This document shows, in pieces, positions 8,656 to 17,495 of a stretch of DNA of 64,000 bases. The stretch covers positions 8,370,001 through 8,434,000 of the forward strand of contig NZ_CP107819.1 of the NCBI RefSeq assembly GCF_036346295.1. Direction: 5' to 3'. Numbering within the stretch: position 1 is the first letter of the stretch; every line of letters starts with the position of its first letter. Under the pieces are notes generated by a model. That model searched no databases, was not told the origin of the DNA, and saw nothing but the letters and a program-made list of their open reading frames with translations. Source of the stretch: Streptomyces sp. NBC_00536. GTDB lineage: Bacteria; Actinomycetota; Actinomycetes; Streptomycetales; Streptomycetaceae. The position numbers were made by a program, and so were the translations under genes.

Positions 8656-10197
8656 TCATCGTTCCCACCCCAGTTCCGTGTAGCGGCGGCCGGCGGTGAT
8701 TCCCTCGATGGCCGCGCGGGTGTACGGAACGAGCTGCTTGGGCAGGTCCATCGGCTCAAACCACTGCCAGGCCAGGCACTTGTCCGTTTCACGGATCTCG
8801 GGAACCCCCTCCCACCGGCTGGCCTGGAAGACCATCTGCATCAGCGGCTGACCGCCGGGGGTGTCGACGACGTGCACGACGTGCACCAGCTCCACGTCCA
8901 CCGGGTCGATGACCAGCCCAGCCTCCTCCAGGGCTTCGCGTACCAGGCAGGTGACCGCGGACTCCCGTTCACACTTCCCAGCGAGGAAGTGCCAGGTGTT
9001 CCCCGCATACGTGACGTCCGGGTGGCGCAGTCCGAGGAGTACGCGGCCGTGCTCGTCCTCCAGGTGGAGATGGACGCCGATGCCGTTGAGCACGGGCCGG
9101 CTGCCTCCGTCCCACGCTGGCGGCGCCTCGTCATGCTCTGCCTGCGAGGGGTGTTGGGCCGCGTGGCGGCGGATCAGGTCGCCGAGTCCGGGGCTCAGGC
9201 GCAGCCGGTCCAGTTGGTCCGGAGTGACCCAGTGGAGCAGAACCCCCTCCCGTAGTTCGAGCTGGGAGGGGTTCCCGGTCCAGCGGCCCGTGAAGACACG
9301 GATGGGCACGCGCAACCCGTCGACGCTGGTGGCCTCCTCCACGGCGTACGGCTCAAGGCCTTCCAGGCGCAGCCCGGGGACCTCCTCGGACAGCTCACGC
9401 AGCAGGGTGTCCTCAAGGCTCTGGTCGCCCCGCCTACGCCCGCCCCCGACCAGGGCCATCGTCCAGGGATGCCAAATTCCGGCCCGGTCGTCGCGAAGAT
9501 GCAGCAGGTAGGACCCGGCCCCATCGTGGACCAGCACGGAGGCGTTCACCGGCTCCGGCCGGCCGTCGAGCCCCGCTTCCACGAGCTTGGCGCGCAGTGT
9601 CGGCGAGGTGATGGCGGTGATGGGTACCCATTGGGCGCCGGAGACTTCCTGGTCCTGCAGGACGATCTCCGGTCGGTCCTCGTCGGCGAGGTAGAAGGCG
9701 TAGCGGAAGTCGTAGTGCTGGTGAGGGGGTTCGCCCTTGCCGGGGTTGGCATCGATGGCGTGGACGTCGATGTCGATCGGCGTACCGAGGGTCTGCGGAG
9801 TCAGGGTGAGGGCACAGGCCGGGATCCCCGCCTCTTCCTCGAGTTCGCGCAGCGCCGCGGCGAGCAGGGAACGGTCACCGGACTCGACGTGGCCGCCCGG
9901 GGCCAGAAGCAGTCCAGTCAACCGGTGAGAAATGTGGAGAACCCTGCAGTTGCGGTCCAGGACGATGGCGCTGCAGGTGACGTGGCCGGGCAGAGTGCTC
10001 TGGCTGGTCGCGTCGTCGGGCTGGTCCAGAGCCGACAGGAGTCCAGCCAGGGCGTCCCGCTCGGCCGGGTGGTGCGAGAGGTAGGCCTCAGCGGTCTTTC
10101 GAATGTGGGTATGGCTGGGCGGCACGGAGGATTTCTCGCCTTCGGTGGGGCTGCTGTGTCCGGATCCGGGGTTCGGAGTCATGCGACTGCGGGTCAC
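8656..10197 (-). CDS. Protein with three tandem NUDIX domains
   Basis: This 513-aa protein contains three separate NUDIX boxes: GGHVESGDRSLLAAALRELE (first third), GGGRRRGDQSLEDTLLRELS (middle) and GKCERESAVTCLVREALEEA (last third). Each keeps the REx2E core and is followed by the expected beta-strand region. Single NUDIX domains are 130-160 aa, so the length fits three copies. NUDIX enzymes hydrolyse nucleotide derivatives, but tandem copies in biosynthetic operons may bind rather than cleave. The start GTG overlaps the stop of the ABC exporter gene (GTGA), so the two are translationally coupled. A triple array is unusual and I know of no assigned function. Confidence 0.75.
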   Translation of the reverse strand: MTRSRMTPNPGSGHSSPTEGEKSSVPPSHTHIRKTAEAYLSHHPAERDALAGLLSALDQPDDATSQSTLPGHVTCSAIVLDRNCRVLHISHRLTGLLLAPGGHVESGDRSLLAAALRELEEEAGIPACALTLTPQTLGTPIDIDVHAIDANPGKGEPPHQHYDFRYAFYLADEDRPEIVLQDQEVSGAQWVPITAITSPTLRAKLVEAGLDGRPEPVNASVLVHDGAGSYLLHLRDDRAGIWHPWTMALVGGGRRRGDQSLEDTLLRELSEEVPGLRLEGLEPYAVEEATSVDGLRVPIRVFTGRWTGNPSQLELREGVLLHWVTPDQLDRLRLSPGLGDLIRRHAAQHPSQAEHDEAPPAWDGGSRPVLNGIGVHLHLEDEHGRVLLGLRHPDVTYAGNTWHFLAGKCERESAVTCLVREALEEAGLVIDPVDVELVHVVHVVDTPGGQPLMQMVFQASRWEGVPEIRETDKCLAWQWFEPMDLPKQLVPYTRAAIEGITAGRRYTELGWER

Positions 10198-12233
10198 CGC
10201 GCGGCCTCCTCATGGTCGGCCGGCTGCGTGCTTCGCGGGCGGGGAACAGTCTCGGAGGACGGCCCAATCCCGTACTGGGCGGCCTGAGCGGTGAACATTC
10301 CCTGGTAGGGGCCTTCGTGGGTCATCAGCTCTGCGTGGGTGCCCTCCTCGACGACTTGCCCGTCGGCGAGGACGTAGATGTGGTCGGCGTTCATCGTGGC
10401 GGCGAGACGGTGGGTCACGAGCACGACCGCGTGCCCCTGCTCCGCCAACGACCAAAGGCCCCTGAACGCGGCGATTTCAGCGTGCGGGTCGAGGGCGGAG
10501 GTGGGCTCATCGACCAGGACGAACGGTGCCCCCCGATACAACGTTCGAGCGGTTACCAATTTCTGCCATTGCCCACCCGACAGCTGGACCCCACGCTCGT
10601 AGCCCTTGAGAACGATCGAGTCCCAGCCATGCGGCAGGTTCTCGATCAGGTCGAGTACCCCCGCGGCACGGGCTGCCTCACGGATGGCGTCCATGTCCCG
10701 GGGACGGTCGCCCGCGCCGATGGCCACATTCGCGGCGGCAGTCATCTCCCAGTGCGGGAAGTCCTGCGCCAGCACCCCGACCGAGGCGAAAATCTGGGAG
10801 CGGTCCGCTTCGCGGAGCTCGACCCGCTCGCCCGACTCGCCCTCCCACCACACACATCCCTCGCTTGGGAGGAGGAGCCCCGCGATCACCTTCGTCAGGG
10901 TGGTCTTGCCGGATCCGTTCGCTCCGACCAGGGCGGTCACTGCGCCCCGCCGGATCTCCACGTTGACGCCCTTCAGAGCGGGTGCGTCGGCTCCCGGGTA
11001 GGTGAAGGTCACGCCCTCCGTGCGCACCGACTGGACGGGGGAGGGGAGGGCGGCGCCGGTCAGCGGGATCGCGTGCTTGCCCGCGATCTCGATTGCGTCC
11101 TCGGTGTCGGTGAGGAACAGCAGCTCCTCGTAGAGCCGGTTGACCTGCTGCACCAGGGAGGACAGGCGCGCGGTCGAGGTCCGGATGGCGACCACCGCGG
11201 TCCCCCCGACCGCCAGCGGCAGACCCCCGGCGGCCAGCAGCCACCACAGCATGCCGTAACAGCCCAGCGACGCCAGACCCGCGAAACCGCCCGCGACCAG
11301 GTCCGTGCCGGCCTGCGCCCGGGCCAGGCGCCGCTGCTCGGCCTCGGTCTGCCGGGACATCTCCTCGTAGCTGGCCAGCAGCTTCGTGCCAGCAGCGTGG
11401 ACACGGATCTCCGCAGCGGCGTGGGGGCGGGTCAGGTAGGCCAGGAGCGAGGAGATCGCCCGGCGGTGATCGACCCAGTGCAGGCGGGAGAGGTAGTCAC
11501 GGCGAGCGGAGCGCACCGCCCCCCAGCCCTTGGGCAGCGCGATGACCAGGAGCATGGGCAGCAAGGTCCAGTGCAGTGAGACCAAGACCACGGCGGCGGC
11601 CACCATGCCGATGACCACGTTGCCCACGCCGACCGACAGCCGGAGCATGTTGCGGGCGGAGTCGGTGCCGAACCGTCCCGCCTCCAGCACCCGCTGCACT
11701 TCCGGCCGCTCGGTCGCCTCGACCTCGACATTGGTGACGGCCGCGTAGTACCGGGCGGACACCGCCCGCTCCACCTGAGGCTCCAGCCGGCCCGACATGG
11801 CCGTCGACCACGCGGCCAGCACCGCCGTCACCACCGCGGTGACCCCGAGCACCACCAGCGACGGCAACGCCTCACGGAGCTTCCCGGCGGTCGGCCCGGC
11901 CGCGAACAACTCGGTGAGCACACTGTTGACGGCCACCAGCCCCCAACCGGCCGCCACACCCTGCCCGAGCTGTGCCGCCACGACCCCGGCCAGGGCACGA
12001 GGGTCGGTCTGCCAGCCGGTGCGCAGGACCATGACCACCATGCGGGGCATGGCGGCGGCCATGTGCCCGAACCCGAGCCGGGTCAGGGGGCCTTCGTGCC
12101 GGACGAAGGACTGGTCGTACCGCAGCCGCCCCCCGTACAGCTCGCGTTCCGCATCCGAGATGGTGTCCTCAGCCTTGGTCTGCGCGGGCCAGGCCCCATC
12201 GGAGCGAGTTGATGTCTCAGCGGTCTCGCTCAT
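10194..12233 (-). CDS. ABC exporter, fused transmembrane and ATPase domains
   Basis: This 679-aa half-transporter has an N-terminal membrane region (~residues 60-330, about six segments) and a C-terminal ATPase with Walker A GANGSGKTT, signature LSGGQWQKL and Walker B FVLVDEPTSALD, then the switch histidine in VTHRLAA. No C39 peptidase domain precedes the membrane part. Such homodimeric exporters carry peptides, lipids or drugs. ATG 12233 is preceded by AGGAGG at a good distance and overlaps the stop of a 48-aa ORF; it is preferred to GTG 12242. It is the first large gene of the operon running to about 2.8 kb. Confidence 0.85.
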   Translation of the reverse strand: MSETAETSTRSDGAWPAQTKAEDTISDAERELYGGRLRYDQSFVRHEGPLTRLGFGHMAAAMPRMVVMVLRTGWQTDPRALAGVVAAQLGQGVAAGWGLVAVNSVLTELFAAGPTAGKLREALPSLVVLGVTAVVTAVLAAWSTAMSGRLEPQVERAVSARYYAAVTNVEVEATERPEVQRVLEAGRFGTDSARNMLRLSVGVGNVVIGMVAAAVVLVSLHWTLLPMLLVIALPKGWGAVRSARRDYLSRLHWVDHRRAISSLLAYLTRPHAAAEIRVHAAGTKLLASYEEMSRQTEAEQRRLARAQAGTDLVAGGFAGLASLGCYGMLWWLLAAGGLPLAVGGTAVVAIRTSTARLSSLVQQVNRLYEELLFLTDTEDAIEIAGKHAIPLTGAALPSPVQSVRTEGVTFTYPGADAPALKGVNVEIRRGAVTALVGANGSGKTTLTKVIAGLLLPSEGCVWWEGESGERVELREADRSQIFASVGVLAQDFPHWEMTAAANVAIGAGDRPRDMDAIREAARAAGVLDLIENLPHGWDSIVLKGYERGVQLSGGQWQKLVTARTLYRGAPFVLVDEPTSALDPHAEIAAFRGLWSLAEQGHAVVLVTHRLAATMNADHIYVLADGQVVEEGTHAELMTHEGPYQGMFTAQAAQYGIGPSSETVPRPRSTQPADHEEAAR

Positions 12234-12376
12234 GCTGTCCACCTCCTGGCTGCTTGTGTCGAGCGGCGCGCGTAGAGGGAGGAATGCTGAGGTTCCCGGG
12301 ACTGGTCAGCGAGCGAGGACTGCCGTCGCTGTTCGAATTCGAGAGAGTCTTGGGAGGGTGCGGGTTCGGCGTTCAC
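12230..12376 (-). CDS. 48-aa peptide at the head of the exporter operon
   Basis: The GTG at 12376 is preceded by GGAGG five bases upstream, and the TGA overlaps the ATG of the ABC exporter gene (ATGA), so it is probably translated and coupled. The peptide begins MNAEPAPSQDSLEFEQRRQS and continues Ser/Arg/Gln-rich, with no Cys, no signal peptide and no membrane segment. Its position before an exporter and peptide-type tailoring enzymes makes it a candidate precursor peptide, but it matches no leader family I recognise. An insertion sequence begins about 45 bp upstream, so its native promoter may have been lost. Confidence 0.5.
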   Translation of the reverse strand: MNAEPAPSQDSLEFEQRRQSSLADQSREPQHSSLYARRSTQAARRWTA

Positions 12377-12514
12377 TGTGTCCTCCATATGGGCGGCTGG
12401 ATGGTACTGGTGCTCTAAGAGGGTGTTCCGCGAGAGTTCAGTGGCTCTCGTAGCGGTTGAGGGCAGGTTGTCCGGTTCTCGGCTTCACGAGGTAGCCGAG
12501 AACGCGGTGTGCTG

Positions 12515-13456
12515 ATGGGCGTGGGACGTGCGCCGTACCCGAGTGACCTGTCGGATGAAGCCTGGGAGCTGATCCGGCCGGTCACCACCGCGTGGAAAGG
12601 ACGGCATCCCTCGGTCAGTGGCCACGAGGGTGCCTACGGCATGCGGGAGATCGTGAACGCGATCCTCTACCAGGCCCGCACCGGCTGTCAGTGGCGGTAC
12701 CTGCCGCATGACCTGCCGCCGAAAAGCGCGGTGTACTACTACTTCGGCAAGTGGCGTGACGACGGCACCGCCGAGACCGTCCACGACCTGCTGCGCTGGC
12801 AGGTCCGCGAAGGCCGCAGGCGAAGCGAGGATCCCACCGCCGTCGTACTCGACACCCAGACGGTCCGGGCTTCAGTGAACGCCCCGAAGGAGACGACGGG
12901 GCTGGATCCGGGCAAGAAGAGCCCGGGCCGCAAGCGCGGAATCGCCACCGACGTCCTCGGCCTGGTCATCGCCGTCGTCGTGGCCGCCGCGAGCGTGCAC
13001 GACAACACGATCGGTATCGCCTTGCTGGACAAGGTTGCCGTCGCCGCGCCCACCGTGACCAAGGTGTGGACAGACGCCGGGTTCAAGAACGCCGTCGTCG
13101 AGCACGGCATCCGGCTCGGCATCGACGTGGAAGTCGTTCACCGTGAGCCCGGGCAGAGGGGTTTCACGCCCGAACCGAAGCGGTGGGTGGTCGAGCAGAC
13201 CCTTGGCACCCTCATGCTCCACCGACGCCTCACGCGCGACTTCGAGGCGAAGCTGGCCACCTCGGCGACGTGGATCCACTGGTCCATGACCGCTCTCATG
13301 CTCCGCCGCCTCACCCGCACCTCCACCCCGACCTGGCGCGACCCGCCTGCCTGGCACCCGGCATCCCTGACGAGCGGGAGCATCGATGAGGGAACTCCTG
13401 GAGAAGATCGAGACCCGGCAGCGCCTCATACGCGAGACGGCCGAGCAGCTGCGTGA
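12515..13456 (+). CDS. IS5-family transposase
   Basis: The ~313-aa protein begins MGVGRAPYPSDLSDEAWELI, the usual start of Streptomyces IS5 transposases (DUF4096 N-terminus). The DDE triad is visible: D in VVLDTQTVRAS, D in VWTDAGFKNAV and E in RWVVEQTLGTL. GCQWRYLPHDLP is the conserved Q-W-R block. The enzyme cuts and joins the element ends. The last ~25 residues overlap the next gene and look non-family, so the true end may be earlier. It appears intact. Confidence 0.85.
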   Translation: MGVGRAPYPSDLSDEAWELIRPVTTAWKGRHPSVSGHEGAYGMREIVNAILYQARTGCQWRYLPHDLPPKSAVYYYFGKWRDDGTAETVHDLLRWQVREGRRRSEDPTAVVLDTQTVRASVNAPKETTGLDPGKKSPGRKRGIATDVLGLVIAVVVAAASVHDNTIGIALLDKVAVAAPTVTKVWTDAGFKNAVVEHGIRLGIDVEVVHREPGQRGFTPEPKRWVVEQTLGTLMLHRRLTRDFEAKLATSATWIHWSMTALMLRRLTRTSTPTWRDPPAWHPASLTSGSIDEGTPGEDRDPAAPHTRDGRAAA

Positions 13457-13808
13457 GCAGATCAGCCTGCTCACCGGGCAACTCGCAGCAGCCGAGCGCA
13501 CCCTGGACCGTCTGAAGACTACTTACGAGACCGCACTGGAGCTGGCCTCCGAGGACGGCACCGAGCCGCCCGAGCCGCTGCCACCCGGATACCGCGAAGT
13601 CCTCACCATCTTTGAACAGGCCAGAGAAGGACTCCGCGCCAAGGACATCTGCCGGGCACTGGGCACCGGACTAGAACCGCGACACATCGAGAACACGCGC
13701 GCCAAGCTGAAACGTCTGGTCAACCGCGGCATCCTCGCCGAACCCGAGCCCGGCATGTTCATCCTGCCCCGGCCCACGCCGCCCGCACCGGACCCCACCC
13801 CAACTTGA
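13386..13808 (+). CDS. IS-associated coiled-coil/winged-helix protein
   Basis: This 140-aa protein has an N-terminal coiled coil (residues 1-50, MRELLEKIETRQRLIRETAE onward) and a C-terminal winged-helix-like domain (residues ~70-125, AKDICRALGT then HIENTRAKLKRLVNRGILAE). It overlaps the transposase 3' end and lies inside the element ends, so it is a passenger or accessory of the IS. Related winged-helix segments occur as relics at 20236-20445 and 21165-21370. The role is unknown; a DNA-binding regulator or partner of the transposase is plausible. Confidence 0.6.
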   Translation: MRELLEKIETRQRLIRETAEQLREQISLLTGQLAAAERTLDRLKTTYETALELASEDGTEPPEPLPPGYREVLTIFEQAREGLRAKDICRALGTGLEPRHIENTRAKLKRLVNRGILAEPEPGMFILPRPTPPAPDPTPT

Positions 13809-13845
13809 AGCCCGCCGAATCACCATAGAACGCCGTCTGAGTGCG

Positions 13846-15195
13846 TCAGTGGTCGACTTCCGGTTGCCAGCGCGGGCCTGCGTAGCGGGTGAGGGCGCCC
13901 TCGAGGTCTGCTTGCTGCTGTGCAGTCATCGGGCCGAAGACGCACACCGGGATCCAGCGGTCCGCGCGGCGGCGGATGCCGCGAGGGTGGGTCCAGCCCG
14001 CGGGGGGTCCGAGGAAGCTGTAGCCGTCGTGTACAAAGCGGATGTGCAGCCCGGTAGGGAGATATGGCGCCTTGGACCGGATGGCTTCCACGGTGACCAT
14101 TTGGATCTTGTCCCAACCGACCATGCGGCGGGAGGCATCAGTTGTGGCGATGCCGTGCCGGTCGATGCTGAGGGACCACGGGTACCAATGCCGCAGCTCA
14201 CGGCGCCAGTGGACTGCGTTGGCCACCAAAAAGGGCAGAGCCACGAATGTGCACAGCGCGCCGATCATGAACGGCACCATGGCCACCATCTCCCCCGCTC
14301 CGGGCTTGACACCCGTCTCCCGCTGGAAGCTCCCCATCTCCAGCAGGAAGTAGAAGCTGATTCCCGTGACCACCGCGAGAACCACCACGACACGCAACAG
14401 ATAGGAGGAGCGCACAAAGGAACGGGAAGCGTCGTCGGTGATCCGGTCCCGGGCTGTCCAGGAAATCTCGAACGGGCCGTCGTGCGCGTGCAACCGCTGG
14501 GTTGGGCGGCGGGGGGTGTCGAAAGACGGCACACGGTCCACTGTGGGCGCGTTGGAAAAGGCGAGGGCGGTCCGGAGCTGGTCAAGGCGTCCATGAACTG
14601 CCTCAGCTGTCTGGGGACGCTGGCCGGGGTCGCGCTGCAGCAGCTCGGCGACAAGCTGGATCACTGCCGGCGGCAGCTCGGGCCGGAGCGTGCCGAGAGA
14701 GGGGGCATCCTCAGCAAGCTTGCGGTGCGTGATCGCGAGCCCGGTCTGCCCGGTGAACGGTGGCCGCCCGGTGAGCAGTGCAAAGAGGACGCTCCCCAGG
14801 GCATAGAGGTCCGAGCGCGCGTCGCCGCGTTCGGTGAGGAACTGCTCCGGCGCCCCATACTCCGGCGTTCCGGCAGGGGAAAGCTGCGAGGAGTGAGCCA
14901 GGGTGAAGGCCGTCTGGATGAACCCGGCGATGCCGAAGTCGACCACCTTGACCCGGCCGTCCGAGGCGAGCATCACGTTGTGCGGCTTGATGTCGTAGTG
15001 GATGACCTGCGCCCGGTGCGCGGCGACCAGGGCCGCGCAAATCTCTTGCGCGATCTCCAGAGCACGGCCCACGTCCATCGGACTCTCCTGGCGGATGTGC
15101 TCGGCGAGATTGGCGCCCTCGACCCGCTCCATGACCAAGAACCACAGATCCTCGTGGACCCTGATGGGGATATTTGGATTTCCCCACTTGTCGCT
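13846..15195 (-). pseudogene. Ser/Thr protein kinase, C-terminal part (split by insertion)
   Basis: The frame holds most of an STPK: LVMERVEGANLAEHI, the catalytic loop VIHYDIKPHNVML, the DFG motif VVDFGIAGF, and the APE-like GTPEYGAPEQF. After the kinase comes a linker and two membrane segments (LLRVVVVLAVVTGISFYFLL and a second ~40 residues later), then a ~110-residue C-terminal domain. The N-lobe with the ATP-binding loop is missing here and lies at 18654-18905 on the same strand, separated by an IS21-type element. Before disruption the protein was a membrane-bound kinase. Confidence 0.8.
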
Positions 15196-15324
15196 CTGGG
15201 GTGGGGCAAACCTGCTCTCTTGATCTCCCCATCGATTGTGTGATCCTCCCGGCGTGTCGAACTGGTGTCGGCGTGTCGTGGAGAGCCTGCGTGAGCTAGG
15301 AGTTCGGCCTGTTCGGGGGCCTGA

Positions 15325-16683
15325 ATGCTCACTCGGGAGGAAGACGTGGACGCTCATGCTCTGCGTCGTCAGGGATGGACGATCTCGGCGATCGCACGGC
15401 ATCTGGGCCGTGATCGCAAGACGATCCGTGCCTATCTGAACGGCGAGCGAACCCCTGGCGAGCGACGCGAGGGTCCGGATGCGTTCGTGCCGTTCCTGTC
15501 CTACTGCCGCCAACGTCTCGCCGACGATCCGCATTTGTGGGCCTCGACCCTGTTCGACGAGGTGACCGAACTCGGCTATGAGGGCGCGTACTCGACCTTC
15601 ACCCGGGCCCTGCGCCGCTACCAAGTTCGCCCGCATTGCGAACCCTGCAACGCCTCGACCGGCAGGAACGTCGCGGTGATCGCGCATCCGCCCGGCGAGG
15701 AGATCCAGTTCGACTGGCTGGAGCTGCCGAGCCCGCCAGAGGGGTGGGGAGTGGGTGAGCACGCCCACCTGCTGGTCGGGGCGCTCGCTCATTCGGGCCG
15801 GTGGCGGGCGGTTCTTTCGGAGTCGGAAGATTTCCCTCACCTGGTCCAGGCCCTCGACGAGGTCATGCGCAAGCTCGGCGGAACGGCCCGCCGGTGGCGC
15901 TTCGACCGGATGGCGACGGTCTGTTACCCCTCCAGCGGGCAGGTGACCTCCTCGTTCGCCGCCGTCGCCAAGTACTACGGAGCCGGCGTGGATATCTGTC
16001 CGCCCCGTCGCGGCAACCGCAAGGGAGTGGTGGAGAAGGCCAACCACTCGGCCGCTCAACGGTGGTGGCGGACGGTCCCGGACGGGCTGACCGTCGTCCA
16101 GGCCCAGTCCGGCGTCGACAAGCTGGCCGTCCGGATGGACGAGCGGCGGCGCCGCATCGACGGAGTGGCCACCACGGTCGGTGAGCTCGCCGCGGCCGAG
16201 CCGATGCTCGACATCCCAGTGCGACCGTTCCCGGCCGAGCTGGAAGTCGAGCGGACGGTCAGCCCGCAAAGCCTGGTCCAGTTCGACGGGAACTTCTACT
16301 CCGTCCCTCCCGGCCTGCCCGGAGTCCAGGTCAGGGTCCTCATCCGCCTGGGAGACGACTTCCTGCGGATCGCCACCGCGGGCCGGGCGGTCATCGCCCA
16401 GCACCGCCGGGCCCCTCGGGGATCCGGGCAGACCGTCCGGGACAACGGCCATGTCATTGCGCTGGAGCGAGCCGTGCTGGCGTCGTTTTCCGACCGGGCT
16501 CCATGCAAGACCAAGGTCCGAAGGCCGCCATCGGCGGCCGCTCTCGCGGAGGCCGAGCGTCTGCGCGGGCTTCCGGCGGCCGGGGATCCGGCCGAACGGG
16601 TCGTGATCGACCTGTCCCACTATGCCGCCGTGGCCGACCGGCTGCGGACAGCTCCCTCACCGAAGGAGGAGAACGAGGAGTGA
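15325..16683 (+). CDS. istA: IS21-family transposase IstA
   Basis: This 452-aa protein starts with a helix-turn-helix (WTISAIARHLGRDRKTIRAY) and has an rve integrase core (QFDWLELP, then GVVEKANH carrying the catalytic Glu) plus a C-terminal beta domain, FDGNFYSVP. It catalyses strand transfer together with the IstB ATPase. The length is usual for the family and no break is seen. The TGA overlaps the GTG of istB by 4 nt. An alternative GTG a few codons downstream is possible. Confidence 0.85.
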   Translation: MLTREEDVDAHALRRQGWTISAIARHLGRDRKTIRAYLNGERTPGERREGPDAFVPFLSYCRQRLADDPHLWASTLFDEVTELGYEGAYSTFTRALRRYQVRPHCEPCNASTGRNVAVIAHPPGEEIQFDWLELPSPPEGWGVGEHAHLLVGALAHSGRWRAVLSESEDFPHLVQALDEVMRKLGGTARRWRFDRMATVCYPSSGQVTSSFAAVAKYYGAGVDICPPRRGNRKGVVEKANHSAAQRWWRTVPDGLTVVQAQSGVDKLAVRMDERRRRIDGVATTVGELAAAEPMLDIPVRPFPAELEVERTVSPQSLVQFDGNFYSVPPGLPGVQVRVLIRLGDDFLRIATAGRAVIAQHRRAPRGSGQTVRDNGHVIALERAVLASFSDRAPCKTKVRRPPSAAALAEAERLRGLPAAGDPAERVVIDLSHYAAVADRLRTAPSPKEENEE

Positions 16684-17495
16684 GTACGCCATCGTCGCCG
16701 ATGCAGATGAGCGAAGCACGCCGCTTCCAGCAGCTGCGAGGCCATCTGTCCTACCTCAAGTTGAACGATGCCGCCGAGGCCCTGAACCGGGTCCTGGACC
16801 AGGCACGGAGCGAACGGATGTCGCTGACCGCGGCCCTGGAACGGCTGCTGGAGATCGAGGTCGAGGCCACCGAGGCCCGCCGGCTGGCGGCCCGGCTCCG
16901 GTTCGCCTGCCTGCCCGAACCCTGGACCCTCAACGACTTCGACTTCGCCGCCCAGCCCGGCGTCGACGAGAAGCTCATCCGGGACCTGGCCACCCTCCGC
17001 TTCCTCGACGACGCCTCCAACGTCCTGTTCGTGGGGCCGCCCGGAGTCGGCAAAACCATGTTGTCCGTCGCGCTCGGCCGGGCCGCGGTCGAAGCGGGGC
17101 ACCGCGTCTACTTCACCACCGCCGCCGAGCTCTCGGCCCGCTGCCACAAGGCCGCTCTCGAAGGTCGGTGGAAGTCCTGCATGAACTTCTTCGCCGGCCC
17201 GAAGCTGCTGGTCATCGACGAACTGGGCTACCTCCCACTACCCGAGGACGGCGCTTCCGCCCTGTTCCAGGTGATCAACCAGAGGTATCTGAAGTCCTCG
17301 ACGATCCTGACTACCAACGTCGGCATCGCTGACTGGGCAGGAGCCTTCGGCGACGCTACCGTCGCCGCCGCGATGCTCGACCGCCTCCTGCACCGGGCCG
17401 CGGTCGCCGGCATCGACGGCCCCTCCTACCGGCTCCGCGGTCACCGAACCCAAGCGGAAACGCTCCGCGCCGGGGTGAACGCCCGTGTCTCCTGA
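16680..17495 (+). CDS. istB: IS21-family helper ATPase IstB
   Basis: This 271-aa AAA+ ATPase is DnaC-like. It has Walker A VGPPGVGKTML, Walker B LLVIDELGYLPL, sensor TTNVGIADWAG and the arginine region MLDRLLHRA. IstB assembles on target DNA and activates IstA. The GTG at 16680 overlaps the istA stop (GTGA). It ends overlapping the start of the following zinc-finger gene by 11 nt, which ties that gene into the same transcript. Confidence 0.85.
   Translation: MSTPSSPMQMSEARRFQQLRGHLSYLKLNDAAEALNRVLDQARSERMSLTAALERLLEIEVEATEARRLAARLRFACLPEPWTLNDFDFAAQPGVDEKLIRDLATLRFLDDASNVLFVGPPGVGKTMLSVALGRAAVEAGHRVYFTTAAELSARCHKAALEGRWKSCMNFFAGPKLLVIDELGYLPLPEDGASALFQVINQRYLKSSTILTTNVGIADWAGAFGDATVAAAMLDRLLHRAAVAGIDGPSYRLRGHRTQAETLRAGVNARVS

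Larger units (their letters stand above)
12419..13837 (+). mobile_element. IS5-family insertion sequence with an accessory gene
   Basis: The element is defined by its transposase and by imperfect ends: GAGGGTGTTCCGCG at 12419 and the reverse complement of GACGGCGTTCTATG at 13837. A closely related right end with GAATCACCACAGAACGCCCT occurs at 19038-19057. The left flank is TAA (12416-12418) and the right flank is TGA, so no simple duplication is seen at this pair of ends. The left end lies just upstream of the exporter operon and the right end 8 bp from the kinase stop codon. Confidence 0.6.

Noticed and set aside
13846..16620. A 924-aa minus-strand open frame
   Set aside because: Only the part up to ~15195 is kinase. 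The rest is the reverse shadow of istA.
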